Of a DNA stretch of 64,000 nucleotides, positions 17,445 to 25,626 are shown one piece after another (the first letter of the stretch is position 1; each line of letters opens with the position of its first letter). The notes under the pieces were generated by a model. The model had not been told where the DNA came from and did no database searches. It saw nothing but the letters and a program-made list of their open reading frames with translations. The translations under genes and the position numbers were made by a program. Source of the stretch: Domibacillus epiphyticus (GTDB taxonomy: Bacteria; Bacillota; Bacilli; Bacillales; Domibacillaceae); the NCBI RefSeq assembly GCF_001975785.1, contig NZ_MSFI01000008.1, positions 62,001-126,000 of the forward strand, in the 5' to 3' direction.

Positions 17445-17935
17445 TTATTTCCACCCATCTATAGATACGGTAATTCCATCATAAACGGTTCGATTCTTCT
17501 CCTGATGATTAGACAAATAAATATTAATAAACGATGCAATGATAAAGAGCACGCCCGCAGTCATAAAAACGGTAATCAGCGATGTCATATTCATAAAGAC
17601 TCCTGAAACACTCGTACCGATCAGCAAAGAACCGGTAAGTACTGGTGTCATCAACTCCTTCACCCTGCCGATGTACGCTTTATCAATAGACGGATCACTG
17701 CTGTCAACGTCGGCTGAATGAGATCCATAATAAAATTCCAGTAAGTAACCGCATTCCTCCTGTTAAAATCGGCCAAACTGACCATACTTCAATGATCGTC
17801 GCCAGGCCTAAAAAGAATAACCCGCTGAACATGATTGTTTTTTCTTTCAGCTTTGTGGAACTAATCGCTGCAAGAACGCCCCCCATCAGCATTCCAAAAC
17901 CCGCGGCGGCTGTAACATTGAATATTTTTTTCTAG
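17445..17935 (-). pseudogene. Remnant of an MFS transporter (C-terminal part, frameshifted)
   Basis: Two minus-strand frames join into one MFS-like C-terminal half: AAAGFGMLMGGVLAAISS...MRLLTGILLW (17892 down to about 17700) stops at TGA, and the next frame continues DKAYIGRVKELMTPVLTGSLLIGTSVSGV to 17445. The order (glycine-rich helix, then GR loop, then two helices) is the second half of an MFS exporter. The N-terminal half is missing: an in-frame stop lies near 17935 with nothing similar beyond it. Confidence 0.75.
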
Positions 17936-18027
17936 TCAAGACGGTCCATAATGATGAAAATATCAAGCGGTTTGTTATGTGAATGCTTCCGTCTGTTATA
18001 TCCTTCATCAACTTCTCTTAATGATTT

Positions 18028-18042
18028 TGAGAATCATTTTCA
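18028..18042. promoter_or_regulatory. Fur box (imperfect), upstream of the sRNA promoter
   Basis: TGAGAATCATTTTCA matches the 7-1-7 Fur consensus TGATAATNATTATCA at 13 of 15 positions. It sits nine bases upstream of the -35. Confidence 0.75.
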
Positions 18043-18050
18043 ATTTCTTG

Positions 18051-18079
18051 TTGACTTATACGAAAACTGCGTTTATGAT
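18051..18079 (+). promoter_or_regulatory. SigA promoter flanked by Fur boxes
   Basis: TTGACT (18051-18056) and TATGAT (18074-18079) have exact 17-base spacing. A Fur box lies on each side. Confidence 0.82.
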
Positions 18080-18085
18080 AAAAAT

Positions 18086-18182
18086 GTAACCGGTAATGAT
18101 AATCATTATCATAGTGCTTTACCCCACCGATTCATTGTGCATTGTTAGGCGGTCCGAACGCCCATCCGGATCGCCCCTTTTT
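18086..18182 (+). ncRNA. Probable Fur-repressed small RNA (FsrA-like)
   Basis: The promoter at 18051-18079 would start a transcript near 18086. A G-C-rich hairpin (18148-18156 with 18167-18175) followed by CCTTTTT ends it at about 18182, giving roughly 95 bases. No ribosome binding site or credible reading frame lies in it. Unpaired C-rich stretches (TACCCCACC, CGCCCCTTT) could pair with Shine-Dalgarno sequences, the mode of action known for the Fur-regulated sRNA FsrA of B. subtilis. Architecture, size and regulation fit; sequence identity to FsrA could not be tested. Confidence 0.65.
18097..18111. promoter_or_regulatory. Fur box (perfect) over the start of the sRNA
   Basis: TGATAATCATTATCA is a perfect 7-1-7 Fur box just downstream of the predicted transcription start. 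With iron present, Fur would be expected to silence this promoter. Confidence 0.92.
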
Positions 18183-18397
18183 ATGTAAAATTTGATGCTA
18201 TCCGGCCAATGATCCTCTTCCAATTTTTTATATACTGCTGTCTATTTTTTCTGAATATTAAAAATTCAGTAATCCTATTTCTATTTATTTCTTAGCATTT
18301 ACGAATTGATTACATCTCGTACTTGCCTGTTTATGATTGTGACTGTGGGGAAACTTGCAAATGTATCATAAATCTACCATAGGAGAGTGATGTTAAG

Positions 18398-18829
18398 ATG
18401 ATGAAGAAATTAGCGAGTTCAGGTTTGGCTTTAGGTCTGGCATTTGGTGCGGGATCGGCCGCATTAGCAAACGGAGCTGAAGAAAGCCAAGTGGATCTTT
18501 CTACAAAATTGAATACAGAACTCCACGATGGTTATTTATCTTCTAATCAAGAATTACAAGCTATGGCGGAATCCAATAATTGGACTGTAAAAGATCTTCA
18601 AGTATGGGCGGATGCTAACGGCTTAACGGAAGCGGACCTTCAAAATTTAGCTGAAAAATCCGGGTGGAGTGAAGAAGAAATCTCCAGCTTGAACTTAGAT
18701 GTAAATGCAAGCATCGGACTCGGTGATCTTTTGGATGGTTCAGACAATCTTTTGGATTCAATTAATCATGAGGATAACAATCTTACTGACAATCTTTTAG
18801 ATGAAGATCTGTTAGGTGGGATTCTCTAA
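18398..18829 (+). CDS. Secreted protein with three 14-residue repeats, unknown function
   Basis: A 143-residue protein not recognised. Residues 1-26 are a signal peptide (MMKKLASSGL, then a hydrophobic core ending ALANG-A). Residues 53-94 are three tandem 14-residue repeats that begin LQ and carry A[ED] at position 5-6: LQAMAESNNWTVKD, LQVWADANGLTEAD, LQNLAEKSGWSEEE; a fourth, broken unit follows. The acidic tail has recurring LLD groups. The predicted mature protein is very acidic, so an extracellular, wall-associated or metal-binding role is possible. The start follows AGGAGAGTGATGTTAAG; two adjacent ATGs are available. It lies 216 bases after the sRNA candidate and has its own terminator. 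Confidence 0.8.
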   Translation: MMKKLASSGLALGLAFGAGSAALANGAEESQVDLSTKLNTELHDGYLSSNQELQAMAESNNWTVKDLQVWADANGLTEADLQNLAEKSGWSEEEISSLNLDVNASIGLGDLLDGSDNLLDSINHEDNNLTDNLLDEDLLGGIL

Positions 18830-18851
18830 CTTGACCAAAGCATTTATGAGG

Positions 18852-18882
18852 AAGGGGCTCTCTTTTGAGAAGCCCCCTTTTT
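18852..18882 (+). terminator. Terminator after the repeat protein
   Basis: AAGGGGCT pairs with AGCCCCCTT through a short inner stem (CTC/GAG) and is followed by TTTTTATT. Confidence 0.75.
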
Positions 18883-18954
18883 ATTATTGAATGGTTTTAT
18901 AGTCGTCTACGATAGAACAAGTGGGTTGACTTCGTACTATGTCTTTCCTTATGC

Positions 18955-19651
18955 CTAAATATTGCTGTTCTTACTGCCGTTAAATTTTTTCGTATAGTAA
19001 ATGGATAGTCCAATAATAACAGGCGTTAAGATCATCGTTGGCAGAAACCATAACAAAATGCTGACCGTTTCGATATCGAGGAGTCTCGGTGCCCCGAACA
19101 CAACAAAAGCTGTAATCGTGGCGATGGAGCAGCCAAGCATGCCGCCAAAATGTTCAAACCACCAGTGCATTTTTCTATTCAGTTTTCGCAGCCAATATTT
19201 TAACTGGGTTACACTTAAAAACACACCTAACAGCGGAAACCAGGTTAAGAGTGCAAAGTCCTTGATGAATCCATATATGCTAATGCCAATAGCCGATGTC
19301 AGAAGAAGGAGCGGAAATCCTAAATCGAGTATGTTTTTGTGGACGTCCTTCCTCCCTTTAAACCGGAGCACCCGAATGCCATAAAACGCTGTCGATGAAC
19401 TTAAGATGGCGATAAAAATTAAAAACATTGTAAATGATATGGTTTCGGAAGAACTGCCCCGGGTCGAACAGACGATACATACCTAAGTAAAAAGCTGATA
19501 TCGCCACTACTATCATGCCCCCGACGTACCCCCATCCCGACATGCTATGCAGCTTCCCCCCTTTCTTTGTCACAACGGGAATCCAGAAAGTGAAAAGCGC
19601 AGTAAACCCGCCAATAATATGCAAAATTAGAATTAGCTGAAAAAATTCCAT
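18955..19651 (-). pseudogene. DUF2306-like membrane protein, broken by one frameshift
   Basis: The first frame (start 19651, MEFFQLILILHIIGGFTALF) and the second (about 19440 down to 18955; ETISFTMFLIFIAI, KMHWWFEHFGGMLG) read as one ~230-residue membrane protein with about seven helices and conserved histidines. The break is near 19450, where CCCGGGGCAGTTCTTCC puts the two halves in different frames; a single base change in length would restore it. Coding signal is good on both sides, so this may be a recent lesion or an assembly error. The function of such proteins is not known to me. Confidence 0.75.
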
Positions 19652-19709
19652 CCATTTACCTCTTTTCTATATACCATTACCAATTTTAAAAATTGTGAGT
19701 CACCCTACC

Positions 19710-20267
19710 TCATACATTTTGATAGTCCATTTGTACTCGGATTTTTTCTTTTGCATCAAAATCGGCTAATTTCTCACAGAGATAAAGTCCTAAATCGATA
19801 GAAGAGCTGACGCCTCCGGCTGTAATAATATCCCCTTCATCGACAATTCGCTCACTGAGAACCGTACAGTATGTTTGTAACTCAAGAAACGCATTCGGAT
19901 GCGTCGTTGCAGATTTCCCTTCTAAAAATCCTGCAGCGCCTAATAGAAGTGACCCTGTACAAACAGACGCCTTCATCTTGCAGTTTTTTGCTGTTTTGAG
20001 CCATTCAATAAACGGAGCATCATTTCGTAATGTTCTTGTGCCAAATCCACCTGGGACAATGACAAGATCGTACTGATCAAGAGATTCCCTTACTCTCGTG
20101 GGTGTAAACTGAAGACCTGTCCCATCTACAATTTCTTCTGTAAAAGCGCAAATATCCCACTCTAAATCCGGGATGACATTCATCGTTTTCAATCTCGTTA
20201 CGGGATCATACACACCAACGAAGTCGAGCGCTGTTACATGATGAAAAAGAACAAAAGCGATTTTCAT
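19710..20267 (-). CDS. DJ-1/PfpI-family protein
   Basis: A 185-residue class I glutamine amidotransferase-like protein. The nucleophile-elbow cysteine is in KASVCTGSLLLGAAG, and VIVPGGFGTR and GGVSSSIDLGLYL are family features shared with isonitrile hydratases and the DJ-1 group. No AraC domain is fused to it. Substrate is unknown. It follows a PhzF-family gene by 38 bases in the same direction, so both may be in one transcript. Confidence 0.85.
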   Translation of the reverse strand: MKIAFVLFHHVTALDFVGVYDPVTRLKTMNVIPDLEWDICAFTEEIVDGTGLQFTPTRVRESLDQYDLVIVPGGFGTRTLRNDAPFIEWLKTAKNCKMKASVCTGSLLLGAAGFLEGKSATTHPNAFLELQTYCTVLSERIVDEGDIITAGGVSSSIDLGLYLCEKLADFDAKEKIRVQMDYQNV

Positions 20268-20305
20268 TTTTTCTCCCTCCGATCATTCTTTTGAACATTT
20301 CTTAT

Positions 20306-21091
20306 TTACGTTGTTAGTCTTCCATCCAAAATCGATGTCACTTTCCCCGCAATTCGCACCTTATTGCCCTCAACATTTACTTTTAATAGACCGCCTCTTT
20401 CAGAAGATTGATAGGCAGTGAAATCATGTTTACCCATTTTCTTTTTCCAGTACGGACCCAGGCAGCAATGTGCTGAACCAGTGACATAGTCTTCATTCAA
20501 TCCTTGTGCGGGAGAGAAAAAACGAGAAACAAAATCGAGGTCTGGTGTATCTGAACGGGCCGTGACAATCACACCACGTACAGACATCCGGCTAATCAGC
20601 TCTATATCAGGATTCATTTCCCTGACCATTTCCTCAGAAGCCACTTCCACCAGCAGATCATACTGATTTTGCCCGATATAAACAGGTTTCACACCTAGCG
20701 CTTCTACTAGGAATTCTGGTGTTTCCACTTCTTTTTCATAAAGCGCAGGAAACCATAACTGTACCCAATCATCCACCAAATTTGCCGTCACGACTCCACT
20801 TTTTGTTTGAAAATGAATGGACTGTTCCTTTTGAACATATTTGTTTTCCCATAAAAAATAACCACTGGCAAGCGTACCATGGCCGCAGATTGGGATTTCT
20901 GTTGAAGGGGTAAACCACCTTAACTGAAATTCTTCGCCGGCCGTTCGTATAAAAGCCGTAACGGGCAAGTTTATTTCGCTTGCGACCTGCTGCATCCAGT
21001 GATCCGTTTTTTCCTCCTTTATCAGACAAACAGCCGCCGGATTGCCTCGAAATGCCCGATCTGTGAAGGTATTAAATATAGATAGGTGCAT
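20306..21091 (-). CDS. PhzF-family isomerase/epimerase-like protein
   Basis: A 261-residue PhzF-fold protein with the signatures FRGNPAAVCL, STEIPICGHGTLASG and LNEDYVTGSAHCCLGPYW. The fold is shared by phenazine-biosynthesis PhzF and by diaminopimelate epimerase-like enzymes. Stand-alone bacterial copies have unknown substrates, and no phenazine genes are nearby. The active-site acid expected in the GNPA-V-L region is plausible but cannot be placed with certainty. The start is at 21091. Confidence 0.9.
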   Translation of the reverse strand: MHLSIFNTFTDRAFRGNPAAVCLIKEEKTDHWMQQVASEINLPVTAFIRTAGEEFQLRWFTPSTEIPICGHGTLASGYFLWENKYVQKEQSIHFQTKSGVVTANLVDDWVQLWFPALYEKEVETPEFLVEALGVKPVYIGQNQYDLLVEVASEEMVREMNPDIELISRMSVRGVIVTARSDTPDLDFVSRFFSPAQGLNEDYVTGSAHCCLGPYWKKKMGKHDFTAYQSSERGGLLKVNVEGNKVRIAGKVTSILDGRLTT

Positions 21092-21281
21092 CCATCCCCC
21101 TCCTGCTCTCTACTACCTTTTCTTTTTCTATTATACAGTGCATTTTATAAAAAATGGTAAAAAGTTAGCGGGTATGGGAACAGCCAAACATTACAAAAAG
21201 AAAAAATATTTTTCATAAAGTCATTTTATTTCCTGTAGATGAATACCTTTCAGGACAGCAGTCTTTATAGGAGGAATTCAC

Positions 21282-22091
21282 GTGGGATATTATTTGAGAA
21301 TAGAGCCTGATGTAAATATATATGTGGAAGATGTGAACCAAAAAAGCGCAAAGACAATTTTGTTTTTACACGGTTGGCCCGCAAATCATAAGCTGTTTGA
21401 ATACCAGTTTAACCACCTTCCTTCGATGGGCTATCGATGCATAGGTATGGACTTAAGGGGATTCGGCAACTCGGACAAACCTTCAAGCGGCTACTCCTAC
21501 GATCGAATGGCCGATGACGTGAGGGCTGTGATTGAAGAACTTCACTTAGAAAATGTTACACTCGCAGGACACTCTGTAGGAGGAGCCATATCCATTCGAT
21601 ACATGGCACGCCATAATGGGTATGGGGTGGAAAAGCTTGCTTTATTCGCTGCCGCAGCACCAAGCTTTACAAAACTTCCTGATTTTCCTTACGGGATGAC
21701 GAAAGAAGACGTGACAAAACATATTCAGGAAACATATGAGGACCGTCCAAACATGCTGAAAGAATTCGGAGACCTCTTTTTCTTTCAATATGTCACTCGC
21801 TCTTTCTCCGACTGGTTCTTCCAGTTGGGGCTCCAGGCTGCAGGCTGGTCCACAGCGTCGCTTGCTGCCTCACTTAGAGATGAAAGCTTGTTTTCTGATC
21901 TTGAAAACATTCAAGTTCCGACACTCATTCTTCATGGTATTCATGATAAAGTCTGTCCATTTCCACTTGCAGAAGCACAAAATAGAGGGATAAAAAACTC
22001 AAAACTTGTATCGTTTGAAAACAGCGGTCACGGATTGTTCTGGGAAGAGCGGGATAAATTCAATCAGACATTAGCTGAATTTATTGGATAA
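21282..22091 (+). CDS. Alpha/beta-fold hydrolase
   Basis: A 269-residue alpha/beta hydrolase close to the haloperoxidase/epoxide hydrolase group. The oxyanion motif HGWP is at residues 30-33, the nucleophile S98 sits in GHSVGG, the acid is D222 in GIHDKVCPF and the base H250 in NSGHGLFWEE. The start is GTG at 21282 after TAGGAGGAATTCAC. No signal peptide is present. The substrate cannot be inferred from the neighbours. Confidence 0.9.
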   Translation: MGYYLRIEPDVNIYVEDVNQKSAKTILFLHGWPANHKLFEYQFNHLPSMGYRCIGMDLRGFGNSDKPSSGYSYDRMADDVRAVIEELHLENVTLAGHSVGGAISIRYMARHNGYGVEKLALFAAAAPSFTKLPDFPYGMTKEDVTKHIQETYEDRPNMLKEFGDLFFFQYVTRSFSDWFFQLGLQAAGWSTASLAASLRDESLFSDLENIQVPTLILHGIHDKVCPFPLAEAQNRGIKNSKLVSFENSGHGLFWEERDKFNQTLAEFIG

Positions 22092-22165
22092 TCTGCTTTC
22101 CAATCGTCCGGCAAGCCTTAAAAAAACAGCTATGATATACTGAAAAGAAAAAAGGATGAACGACA

Positions 22166-22489
22166 ATGGAGATTACCATAACACCCGCCGCCGCTAAAAA
22201 AATTCGAGAATTGCGAAATCGTGAACGCGGCTTGTTGAAGTTAAAATGGGATACAGAAGGCAACGGATGCGTGCTGAACGGTGTCCCAACCTTATGGTAT
22301 GTAGATGAACCAGATGAGGATCATGATGTACTGCTTGAAACCAATGACATGTCCATTCTCGTTGAAAAACCGAAAATGGTGTTTTACGATGAAGAGCTAA
22401 AAATTGATTACTCAACAGATGCGGGCATGTTCCAGCTAAAAAGCCCTGGTCAGATTTTGAACGGCCGGATGGCGTTTCGGAATAAATAA
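22166..22489 (+). CDS. HesB-like iron-sulfur biogenesis family protein (YqkB type)
   Basis: A 107-residue protein of the HesB-like fold, beginning MEITITPAAAKKIRE. It has only one cysteine (in GNGCVLNG), and the C-terminal C-x-C pair of true A-type Fe-S carriers is absent, so it is the divergent YqkB-like branch rather than a proven cluster carrier. Role unknown. The start follows AAAGGATGAACGACA. A terminator follows directly. Confidence 0.78.
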   Translation: MEITITPAAAKKIRELRNRERGLLKLKWDTEGNGCVLNGVPTLWYVDEPDEDHDVLLETNDMSILVEKPKMVFYDEELKIDYSTDAGMFQLKSPGQILNGRMAFRNK

Positions 22490-22491
22490 TG

Positions 22492-22521
22492 AAAAGCGGC
22501 TGCAAGACGCACGCCGCTTTT
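22492..22521 (+). terminator. Terminator of the HesB-like gene
   Basis: AAAAGCGGC pairs with GCCGCTTTT over a 12-base loop and is followed by TT, two bases after the stop codon region. Confidence 0.85.
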
Positions 22522-22541
22522 TTCTTTGGATTTTATGACAC

Positions 22542-22740
22542 TTAAATAATGATTAGATATTCTTCATATCCCCTTTCAACCAGTTCTTCTTTTGGGATAA
22601 ATTGTAAGTCGGCGGAGTTCAGGCAATATCGCAATCCCCCTTAACCGTCTTCGAATACGTGTTCAAAGTGAACCGGCTTTTTTGCTCCGGACCTCTGTTC
22701 TTATTATGTGATGAGTGACATCCATTTCTTTCTTTACATT
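22542..22740 (-). pseudogene. Remnant of methionine-R-sulfoxide reductase (MsrB domain, 3' end)
   Basis: Minus-strand frames give KKEMDVTHHIIRTEVRSKKAG, then HFEHVFEDG, stop, then [20 protein letters not shown]. These are the C-terminal blocks of MsrB, including the RYC catalytic region, but one frameshift, one stop and a short deletion between DG and GG disable it. No N-terminal or MsrA part is present upstream. Confidence 0.8.
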
Positions 22741-22801
22741 CACTAAATCGGAGAAATATTTTGTACTCACAATCACAATCTAGAAAACTCTCATTATATT
22801 A

Positions 22802-23698
22802 TCACTTTTTTACCACAAACAACGCACTGCCAATGTTTCTATTTTCTGTAGGCCTATTAACTGTTTTCCCCCTGACTACAAGAGAACTAGAACCACCGCC
22901 GTCAAAGTTTACGGCTTCTACAGCACCTAATTTCAGCATAATTAGCGCACTTTGATCCGCCGTCACGCCTTTACTTGTTCCGCTTCTTCCGTCAACAGCA
23001 ACTAAAATGTAACGTCCATCTTTTAACTGTCCAAAAAGAGAGCGTGGGTTCCGTTGAGTGCTGTGAGAAAATCGATAGGCATTTTCGAGGTTTTTCACAC
23101 CATCTTGAACTAAAGCGTAACTTGTACCCACAACAAAGTTTGTTTGCTGCTTCAATTGATTTAACTTGCTTCTAGCAAATGTTTTATTGTCATAGTTTGC
23201 AATATCAATACGTCCATCTTTATAAAGATGCAGAGAAATATACCGCGCTGAAGGGGCTTGAATATACTTGCCATCTACGAGATACATACCTCCATGTTGA
23301 GAGCCGGGTCCGAACATACCCATATTTATTTTGGCTGTTTCTTTATTCATCTTCATATTTATTAATCTTTCTAGTTTTGATGTACCCAAACTCACTTTTA
23401 ACGTTTCGTTTGTCCCCGAAGTATACACATAAACGGCACTGTTAAACATACTATATTTTTTAAAAGTAGGTTGATAGGACTTCTTTGACGTTTCTGAAGG
23501 CTCATCTGATTTTCTCTTCTTTTCATTTCTCTCTGTAACTAAAACTGAAGATGCTTGTTTTACTTCTGCTGCTTTAGCAATCGAAGTTAATAAAAACGGG
23601 TTCTCTTCCAATCTTTCTGTTTCAAAGCCCCCGAATAAACCAATCAATAAACCTATTAAAGCTGCTCTTTTGCCTAATCTATTTTTTCTAATTACCAT
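22802..23698 (-). CDS. Phosphodiester glycosidase (NAGPA-domain) protein, membrane-anchored or secreted
   Basis: A 298-residue protein with one N-terminal hydrophobic segment (KRAALIGLLIGLFGGF) and a charged linker, then a NAGPA domain ending in NFDGGGSSSLVVRGKTVNRPTENR, the hallmark of this family. Members are exopolysaccharide- or wall-related phosphodiester glycosidases, related to the human uncovering enzyme. The start at 23698 (ATG) has a GGGGAG at 12 bases; a GTG at 23728 is the alternative. The domain faces outward if the first helix is an anchor. No neighbouring polysaccharide genes were seen. Confidence 0.85.
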   Translation of the reverse strand: MVIRKNRLGKRAALIGLLIGLFGGFETERLEENPFLLTSIAKAAEVKQASSVLVTERNEKKRKSDEPSETSKKSYQPTFKKYSMFNSAVYVYTSGTNETLKVSLGTSKLERLINMKMNKETAKINMGMFGPGSQHGGMYLVDGKYIQAPSARYISLHLYKDGRIDIANYDNKTFARSKLNQLKQQTNFVVGTSYALVQDGVKNLENAYRFSHSTQRNPRSLFGQLKDGRYILVAVDGRSGTSKGVTADQSALIMLKLGAVEAVNFDGGGSSSLVVRGKTVNRPTENRNIGSALFVVKK

Positions 23699-23728
23699 AT
23701 CAACTTGCTGCTCCCCTCTAGTTGGCAC

Positions 23729-24019
23729 TCATTTTGAACACCATTAAAAACTCCCCTGTACATACAAAATAACTGAAACATTTTTATTCACTCATATTGA
23801 AAGATTCTTTTGATTTTCGCCAGATTCCAATATAAAAGAATAATAGCTTTGCTGCGAGAAGAAGTGATGTTCAACTCATTTCTATTATTAGTATAAAATA
23901 CCTGGTTATAATTGTATAGTTTATTCCAAATAAAAGAATAGGAATGTCTTGTTTGAGGTAACAAAAAAAGCAGCTTTTATAATAGCTGCTTTACGCGTCA
24001 TTACAATGAAATTTTCTTT
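23729..24019. other. Non-coding stretch
   Basis: A-T-rich intergenic DNA upstream of the NAGPA-type gene. Apart from the hairpin at 23967-23992, no gene or convincing control site was seen. Confidence 0.6.
23967..23992 (-). terminator. Terminator left from the SRPBCC remnant
   Basis: AAAGCAGCT/AGCTGCTTT forms a 9-bp stem and is followed by seven T on the minus strand. Confidence 0.75.
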
Positions 24020-24340
24020 TTATCGTTACTCATGTTCAACAGTCTGGCTGACGGCCTGAACGTACTTTTCACACCATTTTTTCCATTAAATTCCACAGGG
24101 ATAAATCGTTATTCCATCCAATAACGCTTTTAATGACGACCAGACAAACATGCCAGCCGGCAAGATCTTTTGGGGTATGGTTCGTTATCGTATGAATCTT
24201 TTCAATGAATACTAATTGACAGCCTTCCTGTTCGGAATATAATTCAAAGCGAACAACATCTTTAGCCCATGTAACAGCCTCGACCAAACTTCATCAGCAG
24301 ATTGATTAAAATGACGATCGAATCGGGGCGCGGAAGCAAT
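24020..24340 (-). pseudogene. Degenerate SRPBCC/AHSA1-type gene
   Basis: Pieces of one AHSA1-like domain occur in shifting minus-strand frames: FDRHFNQSADEVWSRL (near 24310), VVRFELYSEQEGCQLVFIEK with DLAGWHVCLVVIKSVI (24069-24287), and EKYVQAVSQTVEHE (near 24040). The central part of the domain and an intact frame are missing. A terminator follows at 23967. Confidence 0.65.
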
Positions 24341-24790
24341 GAAAACACCAATGACCTGCTTCGGTGACAGGTGCCGAGCTCGACCGGGCTCTCCAGCTGC
24401 TCAACAACCGGCCATGAAAGTGTCTTGACTGGCGCACGCCACACGAAGCGTTCATCGGCGAAATGCTGCACTTAACTTGACAAATGATCATGAAAATAAA
24501 TAACACTGTTTAGATTTAAACAGTGTTATAAAATGATTATTTTGATAGGTCTTTTTAAAAACACATTTTATTATGAATTTTGAAACCCATATAAACCGAT
24601 CCATTCGAGGCATGAGATTATTAGAAGTATAAGGCTAGCCGATACGAGCATTAACTTTATTTTTTTATTTTGCATTTTAATGAATAATGATAAATATACA
24701 AAACATATAAGTATCTAAAAGAGGGACGAGTAATTACCAGACCTAATCGACCAATAGTTCTTCTTGATAAAGCTAGTAATCCATTAAATA
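24341..24790. other. Stretch without an assignable gene
   Basis: 24341-24480 is richer in G and C than its surroundings, with short open frames on the minus strand that match nothing I recognise; it may be a scrap of a foreign gene. A hairpin lies at 24500-24529. The rest to 24790 is A-T-rich and appears empty. Confidence 0.5.
24500..24529. terminator. Hairpin, probable terminator
   Basis: A perfect 13-bp stem (ATAACACTGTTTA and its complement, loop GATT) with A and T rich flanks. No gene clearly feeds it, so its role is uncertain. Confidence 0.45.
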
Positions 24791-25255
24791 TTAACTAAGC
24801 AGCCTAGACTTATTATCAATTTTTATATGGGGGTTTATTTTGAGTATTTGTCTTAAGAACGCCTCTTTATCTTTTGGAGATATATTAATAGTTTCAAATT
24901 CATTATAATTGATTTCGATTTTATCTCCTGATAATGCGGGATCAATAAATGGATTCTTTGTCTGCCTGATCGTACTAATTGTACCAATATCAATTATTTT
25001 TTTATAAGGTCCAAAATGTACGTTTAATATTGATTGTTGAATTTCATAGCGTGTGCCGAACCATATCCATAATAAATAAATTGCTGGTATTAACAATATT
25101 ATGGTTGTTATCACTTTATTATTAAGAATTTCAGGCAACATGATTACTCCTATTGGTTCAATGGATAAGATAGATGGCAAGATGCAAGTTAATATGATGA
25201 TCCAAATAACTAAAGACATCCAAATACTTTTTTTTGATGGAAAAACCAATGTCAT
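24791..25255 (-). CDS. Membrane protein with PH-like C-terminal domain
   Basis: A 154-residue protein with two hydrophobic segments (about residues 13-30 and 46-66) and a soluble C-terminal part. The tail (TRYEIQQSILNVHFGPYKKIIDIGTISTIRQTKNP, then KIEINYNEFETINISP and a helical end) has the strand order of small bacterial PH-domain proteins of the DUF1200 kind. Role unknown. Its G+C is lower than most of the window, which could mean recent acquisition. Confidence 0.65.
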   Translation of the reverse strand: MTLVFPSKKSIWMSLVIWIIILTCILPSILSIEPIGVIMLPEILNNKVITTIILLIPAIYLLWIWFGTRYEIQQSILNVHFGPYKKIIDIGTISTIRQTKNPFIDPALSGDKIEINYNEFETINISPKDKEAFLRQILKINPHIKIDNKSRLLS

Positions 25256-25626
25256 CTCTCCTCTGTATATAAATCGTATTTAATTATTACAGTTATCATG
25301 CATTCTAAAAAGGTTTTTCCACAGCAGGAGAAAAAGCACTTTTTAGCCATTCCCCCCCTCCTTCATAGTTTTTATAAGGAAAATGTAGCATAATTAGGGA
25401 ATTTATTTTAAGAACTGCAAATACGGATTACAGGTAGTTGCGCGTCTTAAAACAGAGATTCTCTTTGAAATATTCGAGCACCCCCCTTTATTTTTCCATT
25501 ACTGTCATAATCACCGCCTTCATGCATTAGACTAGATTGATTCCATCTCCCATAAAAACTTATTTTTCTCGAAACATCTTAAGCAAAATTGATTCGTTTT
25601 CATCTAAAAAACAGGGGGACGTTCAG
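25256..25626. other. Divergent intergenic region before the Pit genes
   Basis: No gene was found. The promoter of the Pit operon must lie here, but no clear -35/-10 pair or Pho-box repeat could be assigned. Confidence 0.5.

Noticed and set aside
20306-21091. Phenazine biosynthesis role for the PhzF-family gene
   Set aside because: No other phz genes are nearby, and stand-alone PhzF-fold proteins are common in bacteria that make no phenazines.
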